Below, in pieces: positions 5,908 to 6,672 of a stretch of 6,672 bases of DNA (its first letter is position 1; every line of letters begins with the position of its first letter). The position numbers were made by a program, and so were the translations under genes. Under the pieces are notes generated by a model. That model did not search any database. It was given only the letters and a program-made list of their open reading frames with translations, and was not told where the DNA came from. The DNA is from an uncultured Thiotrichaceae bacterium (GTDB lineage Bacteria; Pseudomonadota; Gammaproteobacteria; Thiotrichales; Thiotrichaceae): assembly GCA_902727945.1 (NCBI GenBank), contig CACVAV010000162.1, forward strand, positions 1-6,672, read 5' to 3'.

Positions 5908-6672
5908 TCACTTAAACAAGCTGAGAGGACTCACTAATGTCGAGGCATCACGCAGGAAGGTTTTGGTGCGGGATTCGACCATCACAATCCGGTCATCGCG
6001 CTCCAGCAACGGATCAGGCGCACGGCCTTCACGAATGGCCTGCAGATTCACAGCATAACGCCGGAAACTACCATTCCGGTCACGGCGGAATAAATTAGCC
6101 TGTTCTTTATCTGCCAGCTCAGTAACACCACCCGCCATCGCCACGGCCTGCATAAATGTCATACCAGGCTGTAATTGAAATATACCGGGGCTGGCAACCG
6201 TGCCATCAACGGTAAAGCGGTTATAAGTACCTTCCTGTACAACAATGCGGTCATCCTGCAATAACGCCAGATCCTGCATCCTGCCTTCGCGAATAGCCGC
6301 CAGATCAATGGGTTGCTGGCTGACCTGTCCACGTGTATTTTTGCGTAACAAAATCGCACGGTGCACGTCTGCATTGGCTTCCAGACCGCCCGCCAGTGCG
6401 ATGGCCTGCAATACAGTCATATCACCGGCTACAGGAAAGATTCCGGCTTTTTTGACCGCACCTTCTACCGTCACCCGGTTTTGCACAGACTCTTTCACTA
6501 CCACCGTAACCTGCGGGTTATTCATGTAAGTTTGCTCAAGCTTCTGAGCGATGACCCGCTCAAGCTGGGCAGGCTTCATTCCCCGTGCACGTATTGAGCC
6601 AATTAATGGGAAGGTAATCTGTCCACGACTATCCACCCGCAACTCACGCGTCAGATCAGGCACCTTAAACAC
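5908..6672 (-). CDS. Polysaccharide export protein (Wza-like) with two SLBB domains, C-terminal 255 codons including stop (5' end outside window)
   Basis: This gene runs leftward from the right edge and stops at TGA (5908-5910). The first visible codon, GTG, is most likely an internal valine: the text VFKVPDLTRELRVDSRG fits the middle of the Poly_export domain, so the signal peptide or lipobox and the domain's first part are outside the window. Numbering from the first visible residue, the rest of Poly_export spans about 2-60 (including FPLIG and NNPQVTV). SLBB 1 spans about 66-146 and SLBB 2 about 152-232. The two SLBB units are clearly repeats of each other, sharing TV-x-G-x-V, GIF, AGG, a late AIREGR and DDRIV. 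After SLBB 2 only about 20 residues remain, with no obvious transmembrane helix. Such proteins form outer-membrane or periplasmic channels for capsular or exopolysaccharide export together with a Wzc-type chain-length regulator. A polysaccharide locus is therefore expected upstream of it, beyond the right edge. It is convergent with the DUF3465 gene and shares no transcript with it. Confidence 0.92.
   Translation of the reverse strand: MFKVPDLTRELRVDSRGQITFPLIGSIRARGMKPAQLERVIAQKLEQTYMNNPQVTVVVKESVQNRVTVEGAVKKAGIFPVAGDMTVLQAIALAGGLEANADVHRAILLRKNTRGQVSQQPIDLAAIREGRMQDLALLQDDRIVVQEGTYNRFTVDGTVASPGIFQLQPGMTFMQAVAMAGGVTELADKEQANLFRRDRNGSFRRYAVNLQAIREGRAPDPLLERDDRIVMVESRTKTFLRDASTLVSPLSLFK

Noticed and set aside
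5906..5926. Small hairpin (TCTCACTT with AAG-C-TGAGA) as terminator of the minus-strand export gene
   Set aside because: The stem is short and AT-rich with a bulge and overlaps the gene's own stop codon; no T run follows it on the minus strand.
6670..6672. GTG at the right edge as the real start of the SLBB export gene
   Set aside because: The following sequence is the middle of the Poly_export domain; the signal peptide and first part of the domain would be missing, so the gene is cut by the window.

Overview
The window reads as gammaproteobacterial chromosome, most like an aquatic or marine lineage. This rests on the gene families present (DUF1800/DUF1501 pair, DUF697 GTPases, DUF3465, SLBB polysaccharide exporter), moderate GC content by eye and Shine-Dalgarno-type starts. 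I cannot name the genus. There are six protein genes, two of them cut by the window edges. I see no RNA gene, CRISPR array, IS element or phage gene.

Layout. (1) 1-2133, plus strand: the C-terminal part of a DUF1800 protein, followed after 12 bases by a complete DUF1501 protein with a twin-arginine signal; this is a well-known two-gene unit of exported proteins of unclear biochemistry. (2) 2134-2346: a 213-base intergenic region with an imperfect 13-bp hairpin and candidate promoter elements. (3) 2347-5338, plus strand: two paralogous Era-like GTPases, each with a G domain followed by a hydrophobic DUF697/YcjF-like region. The first is anchored by two N-terminal membrane segments. The second has no N-terminal membrane segment and probably starts at a GTG inside the first gene, giving a 74-base overlap in another frame. 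(4) 5344-5364: a perfect 9-bp inverted repeat with a 3-base loop. (5) 5398-5886, plus strand: a small membrane-anchored or secreted DUF3465 protein whose stop codon lies in the loop of its own probable terminator hairpin. (6) 5908-6672, minus strand, convergent: the C-terminal part of a Wza-type polysaccharide export protein with two tandem SLBB domains.

How they may work together. The DUF1800/DUF1501 pair is one transcription unit. The two GTPases are almost certainly co-transcribed and probably translationally coupled, which suggests they form a hetero-oligomer at the inner membrane; the DUF3465 gene may be read through from them. The convergent export gene belongs to a separate exopolysaccharide unit beyond the right edge.

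The least explained part is the GTPase pair. Both proteins carry a short tryptophan-bracketed motif (W-x3-Q-x-(H)-[LV]-P-[DE]-W), once between the membrane segments of the first and twice at the N-terminus of the second. They also share an insert after G5 and differ at the position that follows the G3 motif.
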